64,000 bases of DNA from Pseudomonadota bacterium (GTDB lineage: Bacteria; Pseudomonadota; Gammaproteobacteria; Eutrophobiales; Eutrophobiaceae), in the NCBI GenBank assembly GCA_013112535.1, contig JABFGI010000002.1, forward strand, positions 372,001 to 436,000. Direction: 5' to 3'. The position numbers and the translations under genes were made by a program. The notes under the pieces were generated by a model that saw only the letters and a list, made by a program, of their open reading frames with translations, made no database searches and was not told the DNA's origin. Below are positions 29,356-38,195 of the stretch, piece by piece (position 1 is the stretch's first letter; each line of letters starts with the position of its first letter).

Positions 29356-30093
29356 CTAGCGAGCTAATATTTCTACTCGTCTATTTTGCGCTCGACTTGC
29401 TGACGTGTCATTTGAAGTAGCAGGATTACTTTCACCATAACCTTTAGCATTCAATCTTGAAGCACTCACACCTTTTGATACAAGGTAGTCAACAACAGAC
29501 TGCGCTCGTCTTTGTGATAGATCCAGATTATACGAATCTGAACCTGTGCTATCAGTATGTCCTTCAATACTAATATTTTGACTGGCGTTAGAATTAATTG
29601 CAGATGTAGCTCGATCAAGTATCGATTTAGCTTCAGATGTCAAAGCCGCACTATCAAATTTGAAATGAACACCGCGTAAAGTAACCAGCGCTCGACCACA
29701 ACCATCTGTGTCGACAACAGTACCTAATGGCGTTTCAGGACATTTATCAAGATAATCAGGAACGCCATCACCATCATTGTCTATAGCGCAACCATTACTT
29801 TCAACTGCAATTCCTTCTGGTGTAAATGGGCACACATCATCAGCATCAATTACGCCATCATAATCCTGATCATCAGGCCAATAAAAACCGGTTATTTCTT
29901 TTGCCATTGGCTCAGGAACTGCATCACCGCAATCAGTGCCACTACTACCACTACTTGCGTTCCAACATTCCCCGGATCCTGACTTCCATGAATGACCACC
30001 AGATGAACCCCAATGATTGCCAGAATGAGCGCTGACTCCACCAGCAAAGACAATCATCGTTATTACAAATATACATAACCTTGCTATTTTCAT
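29356..30093 (-). CDS. OmpA-family outer-membrane protein with thrombospondin type 3 repeats
   Basis: 245 residues from ATG at 30093, chosen because GGGAGAGG lies 7 bases ahead; the frame is open to 30117 without a ribosome site. A signal peptide (ends GVSA) precedes a Gly/Ser/His/Trp-rich segment, two Asp-rich calcium-binding TSP3-like repeats (DQDYDGVIDADDVCP and DNDGDGVPDYLDKCP), and a C-terminal OmpA peptidoglycan-binding domain (about 135-245: EGHTDSTGSDSYNLDLSQRR). No beta-barrel is apparent, so it is probably a soluble or lipid-free linker of envelope and wall. It has its own terminator. Confidence 0.9.
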   Translation of the reverse strand: MKIARLCIFVITMIVFAGGVSAHSGNHWGSSGGHSWKSGSGECWNASSGSSGTDCGDAVPEPMAKEITGFYWPDDQDYDGVIDADDVCPFTPEGIAVESNGCAIDNDGDGVPDYLDKCPETPLGTVVDTDGCGRALVTLRGVHFKFDSAALTSEAKSILDRATSAINSNASQNISIEGHTDSTGSDSYNLDLSQRRAQSVVDYLVSKGVSASRLNAKGYGESNPATSNDTSASRAQNRRVEILAR

Positions 30094-30175
30094 TTCACTG
30101 CCTCTCCCATTTAACATTATTCTTACTTATTTAATTAAATTTTTGTCTCCTAGACTTACAACTATAGCCTTTAAT

Positions 30176-31408
30176 TCACTTTGCTGCGTATTTATTTGAA
30201 ACATAATTATCAACAATTTGCCGAAATTCTGCTGCAATATTTTCTCCACGCAATGTGACTGTTTTCTTACCATCAATAAACACCGGAGCAGAAGGTAATT
30301 CACCCGTACCTGGCAAACTAATACCGATATCAGCATGTTTGCTTTCACCAGGGCCATTAACGACACAGCCCATTACAGCCAGCGTCATTTCCTCCACACC
30401 ACTGTACTTCTCTCGCCATACAGGCATCTGACTTCGGACATGGGCTTGAATACTATCCGCTAATTCCTGAAATACGGTACTTGTCGTGCGACCACAACCT
30501 GGACATGCTGTCACAAGGGGCGTAAATGAACGCAAACCCATCGTTTGTAGCATTTCCTGAGCAACGATGACTTCATTCGTCCGCTCACCGCCTGGTTCAG
30601 GCGTTAAAGAAACACGAATTGTATCACCTATACCGTCTTGCAATAGCACACCCATCGCCGCAGTGGAGGCAACAATGCCTTTGGAACCCATACCTGCTTC
30701 GGTCAAACCTAAATGCAATGCATAGTCACAACGCAAAGCAATATCTTTGTAAACTGAAATTAATTTCTGAACACCACTCACTTTGCATGACAAGACAATA
30801 TGATCGCGAGATAAACCGATTTCTTCAGCACGCGCTGCATTATCTAATGCTGAGATAATCAAAGCCTCACGCATCACGTCATCCGCAGCCTGAGGTTCGG
30901 GAAGTTTTGAATTTTCATCCATCATTTTCGCTAAGAGAACTTGATCCAGACTACCCCAATTTACACCAATGCGAACCGGCTTATCGTATTCAATCGCTTT
31001 TTCAATCATCGTGTTAAACTGATCGTCTTTCTTTTTACCAAACCCGACATTTCCCGGATTGATACGATATTTTGCCAGAGCCTGTGCGCACTCAGGATAA
31101 TCGCTTAGCAATTTATGACCGTTATAGTGAAAGTCGCCGACTATAGGTACATTACAACCCATTGCATCGAGCTTTTCCCATATAGTCGCAACTTGAGCTG
31201 CAGACTCTTCATTATTGACTGTTATTCTGACAAGCTCAGAACCAGCAGCTGCTAACTGTTGAATTTGTTTAGCAGTTGCATCAGCATCTGCAGTATCGGT
31301 GTTAGTCATTGATTGAACAACGACAGGGTGACAGCCGCCCATAACAACAGAACCAACTTTAACTGCAACACTATTACGTCTGCTGTGTGGACCAAAATCT
31401 GAGGACAT
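30176..31408 (-). CDS. ispG: 4-hydroxy-3-methylbut-2-enyl diphosphate synthase
   Basis: 410 residues (GcpE). Converts MEcPP to HMBPP in the MEP isoprenoid pathway using a [4Fe-4S] cluster and a flavodoxin or ferredoxin donor. The cluster cysteines lie in [11 protein letters not shown] and [10 protein letters not shown] near the C-terminus; the TIM-barrel opens with [10 protein letters not shown] and [11 protein letters not shown]. It is divergent from fabA. The usual neighbours (hisS, rodZ, ndk) are absent. Confidence 0.97.
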   Translation of the reverse strand: MSSDFGPHSRRNSVAVKVGSVVMGGCHPVVVQSMTNTDTADADATAKQIQQLAAAGSELVRITVNNEESAAQVATIWEKLDAMGCNVPIVGDFHYNGHKLLSDYPECAQALAKYRINPGNVGFGKKKDDQFNTMIEKAIEYDKPVRIGVNWGSLDQVLLAKMMDENSKLPEPQAADDVMREALIISALDNAARAEEIGLSRDHIVLSCKVSGVQKLISVYKDIALRCDYALHLGLTEAGMGSKGIVASTAAMGVLLQDGIGDTIRVSLTPEPGGERTNEVIVAQEMLQTMGLRSFTPLVTACPGCGRTTSTVFQELADSIQAHVRSQMPVWREKYSGVEEMTLAVMGCVVNGPGESKHADIGISLPGTGELPSAPVFIDGKKTVTLRGENIAAEFRQIVDNYVSNKYAAK

Positions 31409-31548
31409 ATGAAAACCTTACTAATGAAAAAATACGATATAACATGCAGTCTAATCTGCGAAAAGTCACTGTCAAGCTAACAGTCACCTTGTCTATCAAT
31501 GATCAATTTATTGGGAAAAAATAATTTTAGCATGAGATACTAGTAAAA

Positions 31549-32064
31549 ATGGATAAGAAAAATAATTATACAAAAGAAGAACTCCTCGCTTGTGGGCGCG
31601 GAGAAATGTTTGGTGAAGGCAATGCGCAGTTGCCATTACCTCCTATGTTAATGTTTGATCGTATTATCAATATTACCGAAGATGGCGGTACTGTAGATAA
31701 AGGACAAATTGTAGCTGAGCTCGATATAACGCCCAATCTTTGGTTTTTCGACTGTCACTTTGTTGGCGATCCGGTAATGCCAGGCTGTCTGGGACTCGAT
31801 GCTATGTGGCAATTAGTCGGTTTCTTTCTTGGTTGGTCAGGTGCGCCAGGGCGAGGACGCGCTTTAGCAGCAGGAGATGTTAAATTTACAGGCCAAGTTA
31901 CCCCAAAAAATAAATTAGTGACCTATCATATAGATATGAAACGGGTTGTCCTACGAAGGTTAGTCATGGGTGTCGCCGATGCAGTCATGTTAGTCGATGG
32001 AAAAGAAATCTATGCTGCGAAGGATTTGCGTGTCGGTTTATTTAAATCAACAGAAGAATTTTAG
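31549..32064 (+). CDS. fabA: 3-hydroxydecanoyl-ACP dehydratase/isomerase
   Basis: 171 residues. Dehydrates 3-hydroxyacyl-ACP and isomerises the C10 product, opening unsaturated fatty acid synthesis. The hot-dog fold active site is [22 protein letters not shown], with the catalytic His in CHFVG and the Asp in GLDAMW. The N-terminal CGRGEMFG is typical. fabB follows after 9 bases, forming the standard anaerobic unsaturated pair. Confidence 0.98.
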   Translation: MDKKNNYTKEELLACGRGEMFGEGNAQLPLPPMLMFDRIINITEDGGTVDKGQIVAELDITPNLWFFDCHFVGDPVMPGCLGLDAMWQLVGFFLGWSGAPGRGRALAAGDVKFTGQVTPKNKLVTYHIDMKRVVLRRLVMGVADAVMLVDGKEIYAAKDLRVGLFKSTEEF

Positions 32065-32073
32065 GAGCAGGAA

Positions 32074-33291
32074 TTGAAAAGAGTGGTTGTCACTGGCATG
32101 GGCATCGTGTCCAGCATTGGAAATAATAAAATTGAAGTATTGGATTCTTTAAAAACAGGTAAATCGGGAATTGAATATTTTCCTGAATATGAAGAGCTTG
32201 GTTTTCGTTCTCATGTACACGGTTCGATTGATATTGATCTTGATGCGTTAATTGATCGTAAACTTAAACGGTTTATGGGTGATAGTGCGGCGTACAGCTA
32301 TCTCGCCATGAACGAAGCCATTGAAGATGCCGGCCTGGATGAAAATAATATATCCAATGTTCGTACCGGTTTAATCGTCGGTTCAGGCGGCGGCTCCAAT
32401 AAAAATTTACAGGAGTCTATTGATATACTACGTGACCGTGGCGCTCGTAAAATTGGTCCGACCATGGTGCCACGGATTATGGCCAGTACCAATAGTGCCT
32501 GTCTTTCAGTTGCCCATAAAATTAAAGGCGTTAACTATTCTATCAGTTCAGCTTGCGCAACCAGTGCTCACTGTATTGGTAACGCCTATGAATTAATTCA
32601 ATCAAGCAAGCAGGATATTATTTTTGCTGGCGGCGGTGATGAAATCCACTGGACATCAACTTTACTATTCGATTGCATGGGCGCGCTATCGTCAAAATAT
32701 AACGATCAACCTCAAACAGCATCACGACCTTATGATGCTAACCGTGATGGTTTTGTTATTTCTGGTGGCGGCGGCATTCTCATTCTTGAAGAACTGGAAC
32801 ATGCTCTGGCACGAAATGCGAAAATCTATGCTGAAGTTGTTGGCTATGGTGCAACGTCGGATGGCTCAGATATGGTAAAACCTTCCGGTGAAGGTGCAGT
32901 AAGGTGTATGCAACAGGCATTACAAACAGTTGATAATAATATTGACTACATTAATGCACATGCCACCAGTACACCTGCTGGCGACATTACTGAGTTAAAT
33001 GCAATTAAAGAAGTTTTTGCTGGCTCGCAAATTCCTGTTGTCAGTGCTACAAAATCCCAAACGGGTCATGGTCTTGGAGCTGCTGGTGCAAACGAAGCTA
33101 TCTATAGTTTGTTGATGTTGGAAAATGATTTTATTGCTGAATCAGTTAACGTCTCAGATCTGGATCCAGAAGCAGAAGGAATGCCTATTGCTTTAAAACG
33201 CAAAGATAATGCGGGACTCAATACGATCATGTCTAATAGCTTCGGTTTTGGTGGAACCAATGCAACACTGGTATTTCAAAAGCCGGATTAA
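32074..33291 (+). CDS. fabB: 3-oxoacyl-ACP synthase I
   Basis: 405 residues. Elongates unsaturated and saturated acyl-ACP with malonyl-ACP. The Cys-His-His triad is seen in [23 protein letters not shown] and [12 protein letters not shown]; the C-terminus has [14 protein letters not shown]. The start is TTG at 32074, with AGGAG about 8 bases upstream. Directly downstream of fabA and presumably co-transcribed. Confidence 0.97.
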   Translation: MKRVVVTGMGIVSSIGNNKIEVLDSLKTGKSGIEYFPEYEELGFRSHVHGSIDIDLDALIDRKLKRFMGDSAAYSYLAMNEAIEDAGLDENNISNVRTGLIVGSGGGSNKNLQESIDILRDRGARKIGPTMVPRIMASTNSACLSVAHKIKGVNYSISSACATSAHCIGNAYELIQSSKQDIIFAGGGDEIHWTSTLLFDCMGALSSKYNDQPQTASRPYDANRDGFVISGGGGILILEELEHALARNAKIYAEVVGYGATSDGSDMVKPSGEGAVRCMQQALQTVDNNIDYINAHATSTPAGDITELNAIKEVFAGSQIPVVSATKSQTGHGLGAAGANEAIYSLLMLENDFIAESVNVSDLDPEAEGMPIALKRKDNAGLNTIMSNSFGFGGTNATLVFQKPD

Positions 33292-33306
33292 CCGCGATAA
33301 CACTTA

Positions 33307-33732
33307 ATGGAAGCAAAACTCCTGGCTGTTTTGCTTAGTTGGACGGTGCACCTGTCCGGTTACTCGCATCCAGGAAATGCACCCGAAATTCTTTTTAAAC
33401 CTCACACGTTTTTTGTCGATATAGCGTGTCAAGGTAATGAAAAATGTGATGCTGTAGCCTGGTACAATAATCAGGGAACTGTTTTTTTGGATCAACGTCT
33501 TGAAGGAAATACTGATGCTTACACTCGCAGCGTTGTGGTTCATGAGCTTGTACATTACCTGCAGGACATTAGTGGTAAATATCCAAAGATGGATTGCGAT
33601 CTTCATGCTAAACGCGAACGTGAAGCATATTCGATTCAAAAACAATATCTTAATAAAATTGCAGGTAAGTTTGTCGCATTGTATGTAAATTACCCACCCT
33701 GTTATGAATATTCAACAACTTTACTCGAGTAA
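33307..33732 (+). CDS. Small HExxH-motif (putative zinc peptidase-like) protein
   Basis: 141 residues, with a hydrophobic N-terminus (about 4-18) that may be a signal. VVVHELVHYLQD (about 77-88) is an HExxH zinc motif, and a second acidic/His-containing part (DCDLHAKREREAYSIQKQY) follows, as in compact single-domain metallopeptidases; it resembles the DUF6647 type. Six cysteines, partly spaced in pairs, suggest an exported, disulfide-containing protein. It lies between fabB and the antiporter. Peptidase activity is inferred from the motif only. Confidence 0.7.
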   Translation: MEAKLLAVLLSWTVHLSGYSHPGNAPEILFKPHTFFVDIACQGNEKCDAVAWYNNQGTVFLDQRLEGNTDAYTRSVVVHELVHYLQDISGKYPKMDCDLHAKREREAYSIQKQYLNKIAGKFVALYVNYPPCYEYSTTLLE

Positions 33733-33771
33733 TTTCATTACTTGATCTGAAACATATAAGGCCTTCTAAAC

Positions 33772-35583
33772 TTGGATCATAATATCTTAATTTCGATTGC
33801 CAGCATTGGTGTATTAGGCATTGGTTGTCAATGGCTCGCATGGTGGGCACGCCTTCCTGCAATACTGTTTCTTTTAATTGGTGGAATTATAGTCGGTCCA
33901 GTACTCGATTTAATTGAACCGGATATTTTATTTGGCGACTTGTTGTTTCCTATTGTTTCTTTGTCTGTCGCAGTTATTTTGTTCGAAGGAAGCCTGACTC
34001 TTAAATTTGAAGATATTCGTGGTCATGGCAAAACAGTAAGAAATTTAATTTCAATTGGCGCAATTATTACCTGGATAATAATTGCCTACAGCACTCACTA
34101 TTTAATCAACTTTCCTTTTGAACTCGCATTTTTATTTGGTGCTGTAGTTATTGTTACGGGCCCAACCGTCATAATTCCTATGTTAAGAACGGTTCGCCCT
34201 AATGCCAAAATTGCTAACGTACTTCGTTGGGAAGGTATCGCGATTGATCCGCTTGGTGCTTTACTTGCTGTTCTGGTTTTCGATTTTATTATTTCAGGAC
34301 AACAAAATAATGCGATAAATATAATTATCCTGACTTTTGCGAAAATTATATTAACGGGATTTTCTATCGGTTTTATTAATGGCTGGTTTTTAGGTGAATT
34401 ATTACGCAAGCAACTTGTACCTCAATATTTACGTAATGTGATTACACTTATTACTGTGGCAGCAGTCTATGTTTTATCTGACACAATAGAGCATGAATCT
34501 GGATTGCTTGCTGTCACTATTATGGGCATGACCATGGCAAATATGAAAGACATGGATATCGGCGACATACTTGATTTCAAGGAAAGCTTGAGTGTTCTGT
34601 TAATTTCGGGACTTTTTATTATTCTCGCTGCACGAATTGAATTTTATCAATTTATTCAAATAGGCTGGCCCGCCTTCGGTATTCTTGCTATCACGATGTT
34701 AATCGCAAGACCCATTTCAGTATTTGTCTCTTCTATCGGTTCAGATTTGTCGATTAATGAAAAACTGATGATCTCCTGGATTGGACCACGCGGTATTGTT
34801 GCAGCAGCTGTATCCGCACTATTTGCATTACGTCTGGAAAATGCTGGCTATCAGGAAGCAACATTACTCGTCCCTCTTACCTTTCTAATTATCATTGGAA
34901 CCGTAGTCATTCAAAGCGCAACGGCAAGTTTTATTGCTGTTTTGTTAGAAGTACGCGAACCCTCTCCAACCGGTATTTTAATTATTGGAGCGGGTAATGT
35001 AGCACGTGCAATTGGCAAGGAACTTCAGGCACAGGGTTTTAAAGTAGTATTAACTGACAGCACTTGGGAAAATACCAGTCTGGCCAGAATGGAAGGCTTG
35101 GAAACGTATTATGGTAATCCCATTTCAGAGCATGCAGATCGGCACCTTAACTTACTCGGTTTGGGAAAAATATTGGCTATGTCGGGTCGAGGAAGCCTGG
35201 ATGCGCTGGCTTGCCTACGTTTCAAATCTGAATTTGGCGTGAATAATGTCTATGAATTAAAGACCTCTCGAGAAAAACATATTTCTGATAAACATATAGT
35301 TTCAACCCGGCACCGCGGTTATGAACTATTTGGAGAAGATATTGATTATGGCAATCTGGCCTATCGTTTAAGAAATGGCGCTGAATTAAAGAGCACTCAA
35401 TTAAGTGATGAATTTACATTTGAACAGTATCTGGAAAAATATGGAGATCGTGTTATTCCAATGTTTGCCGTTGATAACAAGCAACGATTACAGATTTTTG
35501 TATCAAATGGGGAGATGAAACCAGAATCAGGATGGACTATTACAGGGATGATAGAAGCCGAATTACCAACAACAAACTCTTAA
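33772..35583 (+). CDS. Cation/proton antiporter (CPA family) with TrkA-N/RCK domain
   Basis: 603 residues. About 12-13 membrane segments (1-390) with VTGPTVIIPMLRTVRP and GIAIDPLGALLAV, the conserved Asp-bearing ion-binding helices of monovalent cation/proton antiporters. It is followed by an NAD-binding Rossmann domain (about 400-520; ILIIGAGNVARAIGKELQ) and a short C-terminal part. The start appears to be TTG at 33772. It probably exchanges Na+ or K+ for protons, with nucleotide gating. The CRP sites and sRNA candidate lie directly downstream. Confidence 0.9.
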   Translation: MDHNILISIASIGVLGIGCQWLAWWARLPAILFLLIGGIIVGPVLDLIEPDILFGDLLFPIVSLSVAVILFEGSLTLKFEDIRGHGKTVRNLISIGAIITWIIIAYSTHYLINFPFELAFLFGAVVIVTGPTVIIPMLRTVRPNAKIANVLRWEGIAIDPLGALLAVLVFDFIISGQQNNAINIIILTFAKIILTGFSIGFINGWFLGELLRKQLVPQYLRNVITLITVAAVYVLSDTIEHESGLLAVTIMGMTMANMKDMDIGDILDFKESLSVLLISGLFIILAARIEFYQFIQIGWPAFGILAITMLIARPISVFVSSIGSDLSINEKLMISWIGPRGIVAAAVSALFALRLENAGYQEATLLVPLTFLIIIGTVVIQSATASFIAVLLEVREPSPTGILIIGAGNVARAIGKELQAQGFKVVLTDSTWENTSLARMEGLETYYGNPISEHADRHLNLLGLGKILAMSGRGSLDALACLRFKSEFGVNNVYELKTSREKHISDKHIVSTRHRGYELFGEDIDYGNLAYRLRNGAELKSTQLSDEFTFEQYLEKYGDRVIPMFAVDNKQRLQIFVSNGEMKPESGWTITGMIEAELPTTNS

Positions 35584-35607
35584 AACCGCATTAATAAAGA
35601 ATTATTT

Positions 35608-35623
35608 TGTGACTGTTGTCACA
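35608..35623. promoter_or_regulatory. CRP/Vfr-type binding site 1
   Basis: TGTGA-N6-TCACA, a perfect match to the CRP core, inside a longer palindrome (ATTTTGTGAC/GTCACAAAAT). Its centre is 50 bases (about five helical turns) upstream of site 2. Confidence 0.65.
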
Positions 35624-35657
35624 AAATAACGACAGACAGACATTGTTCACATTAAAT

Positions 35658-35673
35658 TGTGAGATCCATCACA
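35658..35673. promoter_or_regulatory. CRP/Vfr-type binding site 2
   Basis: A second perfect TGTGA-N6-TCACA, centre 35665.5. A TAGAAT -10-like box at 35695-35700 predicts a start near 35707, which puts this site at about -41.5, the classic class II CRP-activator position. Confidence 0.7.
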
Positions 35674-35694
35674 TCAGATATTAAATCGTTCCAC

Positions 35695-35700
35695 TAGAAT
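35695..35700 (+). promoter_or_regulatory. -10 element of the sRNA candidate
   Basis: TAGAAT, one change from TATAAT. No good -35 hexamer lies 16-18 bases upstream, as expected for a promoter that needs an activator at -41.5. Confidence 0.5.
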
Positions 35701-35706
35701 TCAAAC

Positions 35707-35813
35707 CACTAGCAAACAACATATATCCTCCTTAAAAATGATTGTGAGCAAAGTCTGGAGTTACACATAACCCTCCTCCCCCATGTGTGTTATGAGTCTC
35801 CAGGCTTTTTTTT
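35707..35813 (+). ncRNA. Candidate CRP-activated small RNA with two anti-Shine-Dalgarno segments
   Basis: A predicted transcript of about 107 bases between the antiporter and the convergent kinase gene, with no protein frame worth calling. Near its 5' end, TCCTCCTTA (35726-35734) is complementary to a perfect Shine-Dalgarno. The 3' part folds into a long terminator stem (arms about 35752-35771 and 35789-35806, with internal mismatches) whose loop carries CCCTCCTCCCCC (35771-35782), followed by eight T (35806-35813). C/U-rich single-stranded loops plus a U-tail are the layout of trans-acting repressor sRNAs. The start is inferred from the -10 box and CRP spacing. I do not recognise it as a named family. 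Confidence 0.6.
35752..35813 (+). terminator. Strong intrinsic terminator of the sRNA candidate
   Basis: Outer stem CTGGAG (35755-35760) with CTCCAG (35798-35803), extended outward by T-G, G-C and A-T pairs. Inside, either CATAAC/GTTATG or ACACAT/ATGTGT can pair. It ends in GCTTTTTTTT. On the minus strand there is no T-run, so it does not serve the convergent kinase gene. Confidence 0.85.
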
Positions 35814-35845
35814 ATGCCTGTAAGAAATTACCCGTAATATTCTGC

Positions 35846-36922
35846 TTAAAAATATGTCACGTAGATATAAACGAACACTGCGAAAATAAGTGATATCGCG
35901 ACTGCAATTGCAAGATAAAGATTCTGTTTTTTCGTTTTAGATTCGCTGATACTCAGTTTTTTGTTAAAACTACCTGCCGCCAATCGCCACTGCGTTTGCG
36001 TGGAAACACTCGGATCTTCCAGCATAGTGCGCCATTCCTGAACAGATTGAGGCCTTTCCTTATGGTTACTTCTTAAAGCATGCTCTATCGCACGAAGAAA
36101 AAAAGTAGAATATTCCTTACTGTGTTTATCTAACTCATTCCAGATTTCGTTAATCGCTTCTTCACCTGTATAGCGATTTCGAAACGTGGAATCCATCGGT
36201 GGCTCTCCGGTAATGGCTTTATAAATAGTGGCTCCGAGAGAATAGATATCTGTCCATGGCCCTTGCATATCACTCCGACCATAATACTGCTCAAAAGGCG
36301 CATAGCCAGGCGTAACCACCTTGGTTAAGGTCATCGTCTCTTCACCGATAGCTTGTCGTGCCGATCCAAAATCGAGCAAAATTGCGGTACCATCTTCCCG
36401 TATAAAAATATTTCCGGGTTTTATATCTCGATGAATAAATCGGGCTTCATGCAACACTTCCAGTCCATCAATCAAACCCAGTAATAAATGCATTAATTCT
36501 TGTTCACCAGGTCGTCCATCTCTTAACAGCTTTTCATGAAAACTGATTCCATGCTCATAACTCATAACCATGTATGCTGTATTATTTGCTTCAAAGACAG
36601 AATAAACACGAACAATATTATCGTGGTTAAATTTGGACAGCGTTCTTGCTTCTCGAATGAAACGCTCCATTCCCCAAATCAACTTCTCATGCAACTCTTT
36701 GTTAATGGTCTGGACTGTATAATCATTACCGCGCCCGGCAATATCACGAGGCATGAACTCTTTGATGGCAACTTCTCTTTCGAGCGTATTATCCTGAGCC
36801 AGATAGGTAATACCAAAACCACCCTGACCAAGTACACTTTTTATCGTATAACACTGTAATTCGTAACCTATGGGTAAAGTTTTTGGTTCAATTTTAACAG
36901 GGGCTTCAGCCATGTTTGGCAC
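35846..36922 (-). CDS. Membrane-anchored Ser/Thr protein kinase
   Basis: 358 residues (GTG at 36922; an ATG at 36913 is equally possible). Hanks-type kinase domain (about 25-295): Gly loop LGQGGFGITYLA, catalytic Lys in VAIKEFMP, HRDIKPGNIF, DFGSARQ, and TPGYAPFEQYYG in the activation/P+1 region. A basic linker leads to one membrane helix at the very C-terminus (about 334-356), so the kinase faces the cytosol. It is a clear paralogue of the Sel1 kinase at 21.1 kb. No extracellular sensor domain is present. Substrates unknown. Confidence 0.93.
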   Translation of the reverse strand: MPNMAEAPVKIEPKTLPIGYELQCYTIKSVLGQGGFGITYLAQDNTLEREVAIKEFMPRDIAGRGNDYTVQTINKELHEKLIWGMERFIREARTLSKFNHDNIVRVYSVFEANNTAYMVMSYEHGISFHEKLLRDGRPGEQELMHLLLGLIDGLEVLHEARFIHRDIKPGNIFIREDGTAILLDFGSARQAIGEETMTLTKVVTPGYAPFEQYYGRSDMQGPWTDIYSLGATIYKAITGEPPMDSTFRNRYTGEEAINEIWNELDKHSKEYSTFFLRAIEHALRSNHKERPQSVQEWRTMLEDPSVSTQTQWRLAAGSFNKKLSISESKTKKQNLYLAIAVAISLIFAVFVYIYVTYF

Positions 36923-36988
36923 TTACTTAATTAGTTTTAAAATATTAGAAATGATGAATATAATGAGATGATACTATAAATGAAGATA

Positions 36989-37008
36989 CCCGAGAGGTTT
37001 TTCTCGGG
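36989..37008 (-). terminator. Probable terminator after the 79-residue gene
   Basis: A 7-bp stem CCCGAGA/TCTCGGG with a 6-base loop, followed on the minus strand by a moderately T-rich TATCTTCATTTAT. It lies between the small gene and the kinase start. The T-run is broken, so strength is uncertain. Confidence 0.5.
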
Positions 37009-37036
37009 CACAATAAATCAGATTAAGATGTATAAA

Positions 37037-37276
37037 TTAAGCCGAATCACAGGCTTTTAATGCACGATAAGCCTTACTACCTTTATCAACCGTTGCTCCT
37101 GATTCTGAACCATCGGTAAATATCGTGGCATTATCTTCATCACGATATTTATGGCCTTCTTCCCAATTTTTTACATCCGCATAGAATTCAAGTGCAGCAC
37201 GCATAATCCGGTTTTGCTTTTCCAGTTTATCGATCTGTTCCGTTTGCCCACTATCAGATTTACTACCAAATATCAT
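37037..37276 (-). CDS. Small conserved-looking protein of unknown function
   Basis: 79 residues. A short coiled-coil-like N-terminus (EQIDKLEKQNRIMRAALEFYADVKNWEEG) is followed by an acidic segment and a C-terminal GSKAYRALKACDSA. The ALEFYAD...NW and terminal RALKAC pattern recalls small proteins often found in phage and prophage genomes, but nothing else here is phage-like. GGAG precedes the ATG by 7-8 bases. Function not assignable. Confidence 0.6.
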   Translation of the reverse strand: MIFGSKSDSGQTEQIDKLEKQNRIMRAALEFYADVKNWEEGHKYRDEDNATIFTDGSESGATVDKGSKAYRALKACDSA

Positions 37277-37359
37277 GGAAACTCCTCCAAAAAGCTTTAT
37301 TCAAGTGATACTAGCACTATTATATTGATTTTCAATAATGATGTTTTTATTAAAACGCC

Positions 37360-37773
37360 CTAGTCATCATTTGTTACTGAATCGTTACAATGTATCTCAT
37401 ATACACATAAATTCAAATCATCTTCTTTGCAAACTTGTTCACCATTTTCTGATGGCAACCAGACACCTGATTTTTCATTTATCGAGCAACCTTTTTTTAA
37501 CGGTGCACCATCAAGTCGAAGTAAATTCTTACCACCCGAATAATAACAGGCGATAAACTCACCTTTATTTTTAATTCTTATTGAATATAATTTTTCTACA
37601 GAAAGCACATCTTCCAAAGAACGCCTTTCGTCTATACTCCAATCATAATCGCGGGAGATCTTCCTTTCTTTAACTATTTTTGCTGATGGACATACATCGG
37701 CTAAAACTAAATTCGAATTTATAAAAAGATATACTAAACAGATTAAATTGTATTTTTTTTTGAAAAGGTTCAT
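37360..37773 (-). CDS. Hypothetical secreted cysteine-containing protein
   Basis: 137 residues from ATG at 37773; this start gives a signal peptide (about 8-25, ending VLA before DVCPSAK). The open frame reaches 37869 but that part overlaps the DUF4404 gene on the other strand. The mature part has six cysteines, suited to disulfides in the periplasm, and Lys/Arg-rich strands. I do not recognise the family. It is followed by a gap and then the 79-residue gene on the same strand. Confidence 0.6.
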   Translation of the reverse strand: MNLFKKKYNLICLVYLFINSNLVLADVCPSAKIVKERKISRDYDWSIDERRSLEDVLSVEKLYSIRIKNKGEFIACYYSGGKNLLRLDGAPLKKGCSINEKSGVWLPSENGEQVCKEDDLNLCVYEIHCNDSVTNDD

Positions 37774-37815
37774 CCTAATAACTGAATTTCTTGTTTCCTG
37801 AGTAGGATTAATATT

Positions 37816-38070
37816 ATGCACGAAAAGCTTCATGAAAAAATCAGTTCTCTTAAAAATGAAGTGGAACAACTTTCAGTTGATAATGACTCCACCAAAAAGC
37901 ATATCAATAATTTAATTAACGAAATTGAAAATTTAAATGATGTGGCAGAAGAAAAAGAAGATGTCATTGATAAAATAAAATCATCTATAGATCACTTTGA
38001 AACTGAACATCCAAGAGCCACAGCAATACTAAATGATATTATGGTTACTCTTAGTAATATGGGAATTTGA
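37816..38070 (+). CDS. DUF4404 family protein
   Basis: 84 residues: a long heptad-patterned helix (about 3-55) followed by SSIDHFETEHPRATAILNDIMVTLSNMGI, the conserved DUF4404 C-terminus (family pattern: FExEHP...LNxIMxxLxNMGI). Cytosolic, function unknown. It is divergent from the secreted protein gene and converges on lexA. Confidence 0.85.
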   Translation: MHEKLHEKISSLKNEVEQLSVDNDSTKKHINNLINEIENLNDVAEEKEDVIDKIKSSIDHFETEHPRATAILNDIMVTLSNMGI

Positions 38071-38195
38071 CTTCAATATTGTTCTTTTAACTGCTGGCAA
38101 CGTTATTTAACGCGTTCAGCTGGGACAGGATTGAAACTCTGCATATACGTTCTTACCTTGCCAGTGAACAAAAGTTCTGCTCGCAAATAGCTTAT

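Noticed and set aside
33304-33645. Minus-strand frame opposite the HExxH gene
   Set aside because: The plus-strand frame has a zinc motif and gene-like spacing from fabB; the minus frame has neither.
35608-35623. The first CRP-like palindrome as a terminator of the antiporter gene
   Set aside because: The stem is good but no T-run follows; the exact TGTGA-N6-TCACA core and the second copy 50 bases on favour a protein-binding site.
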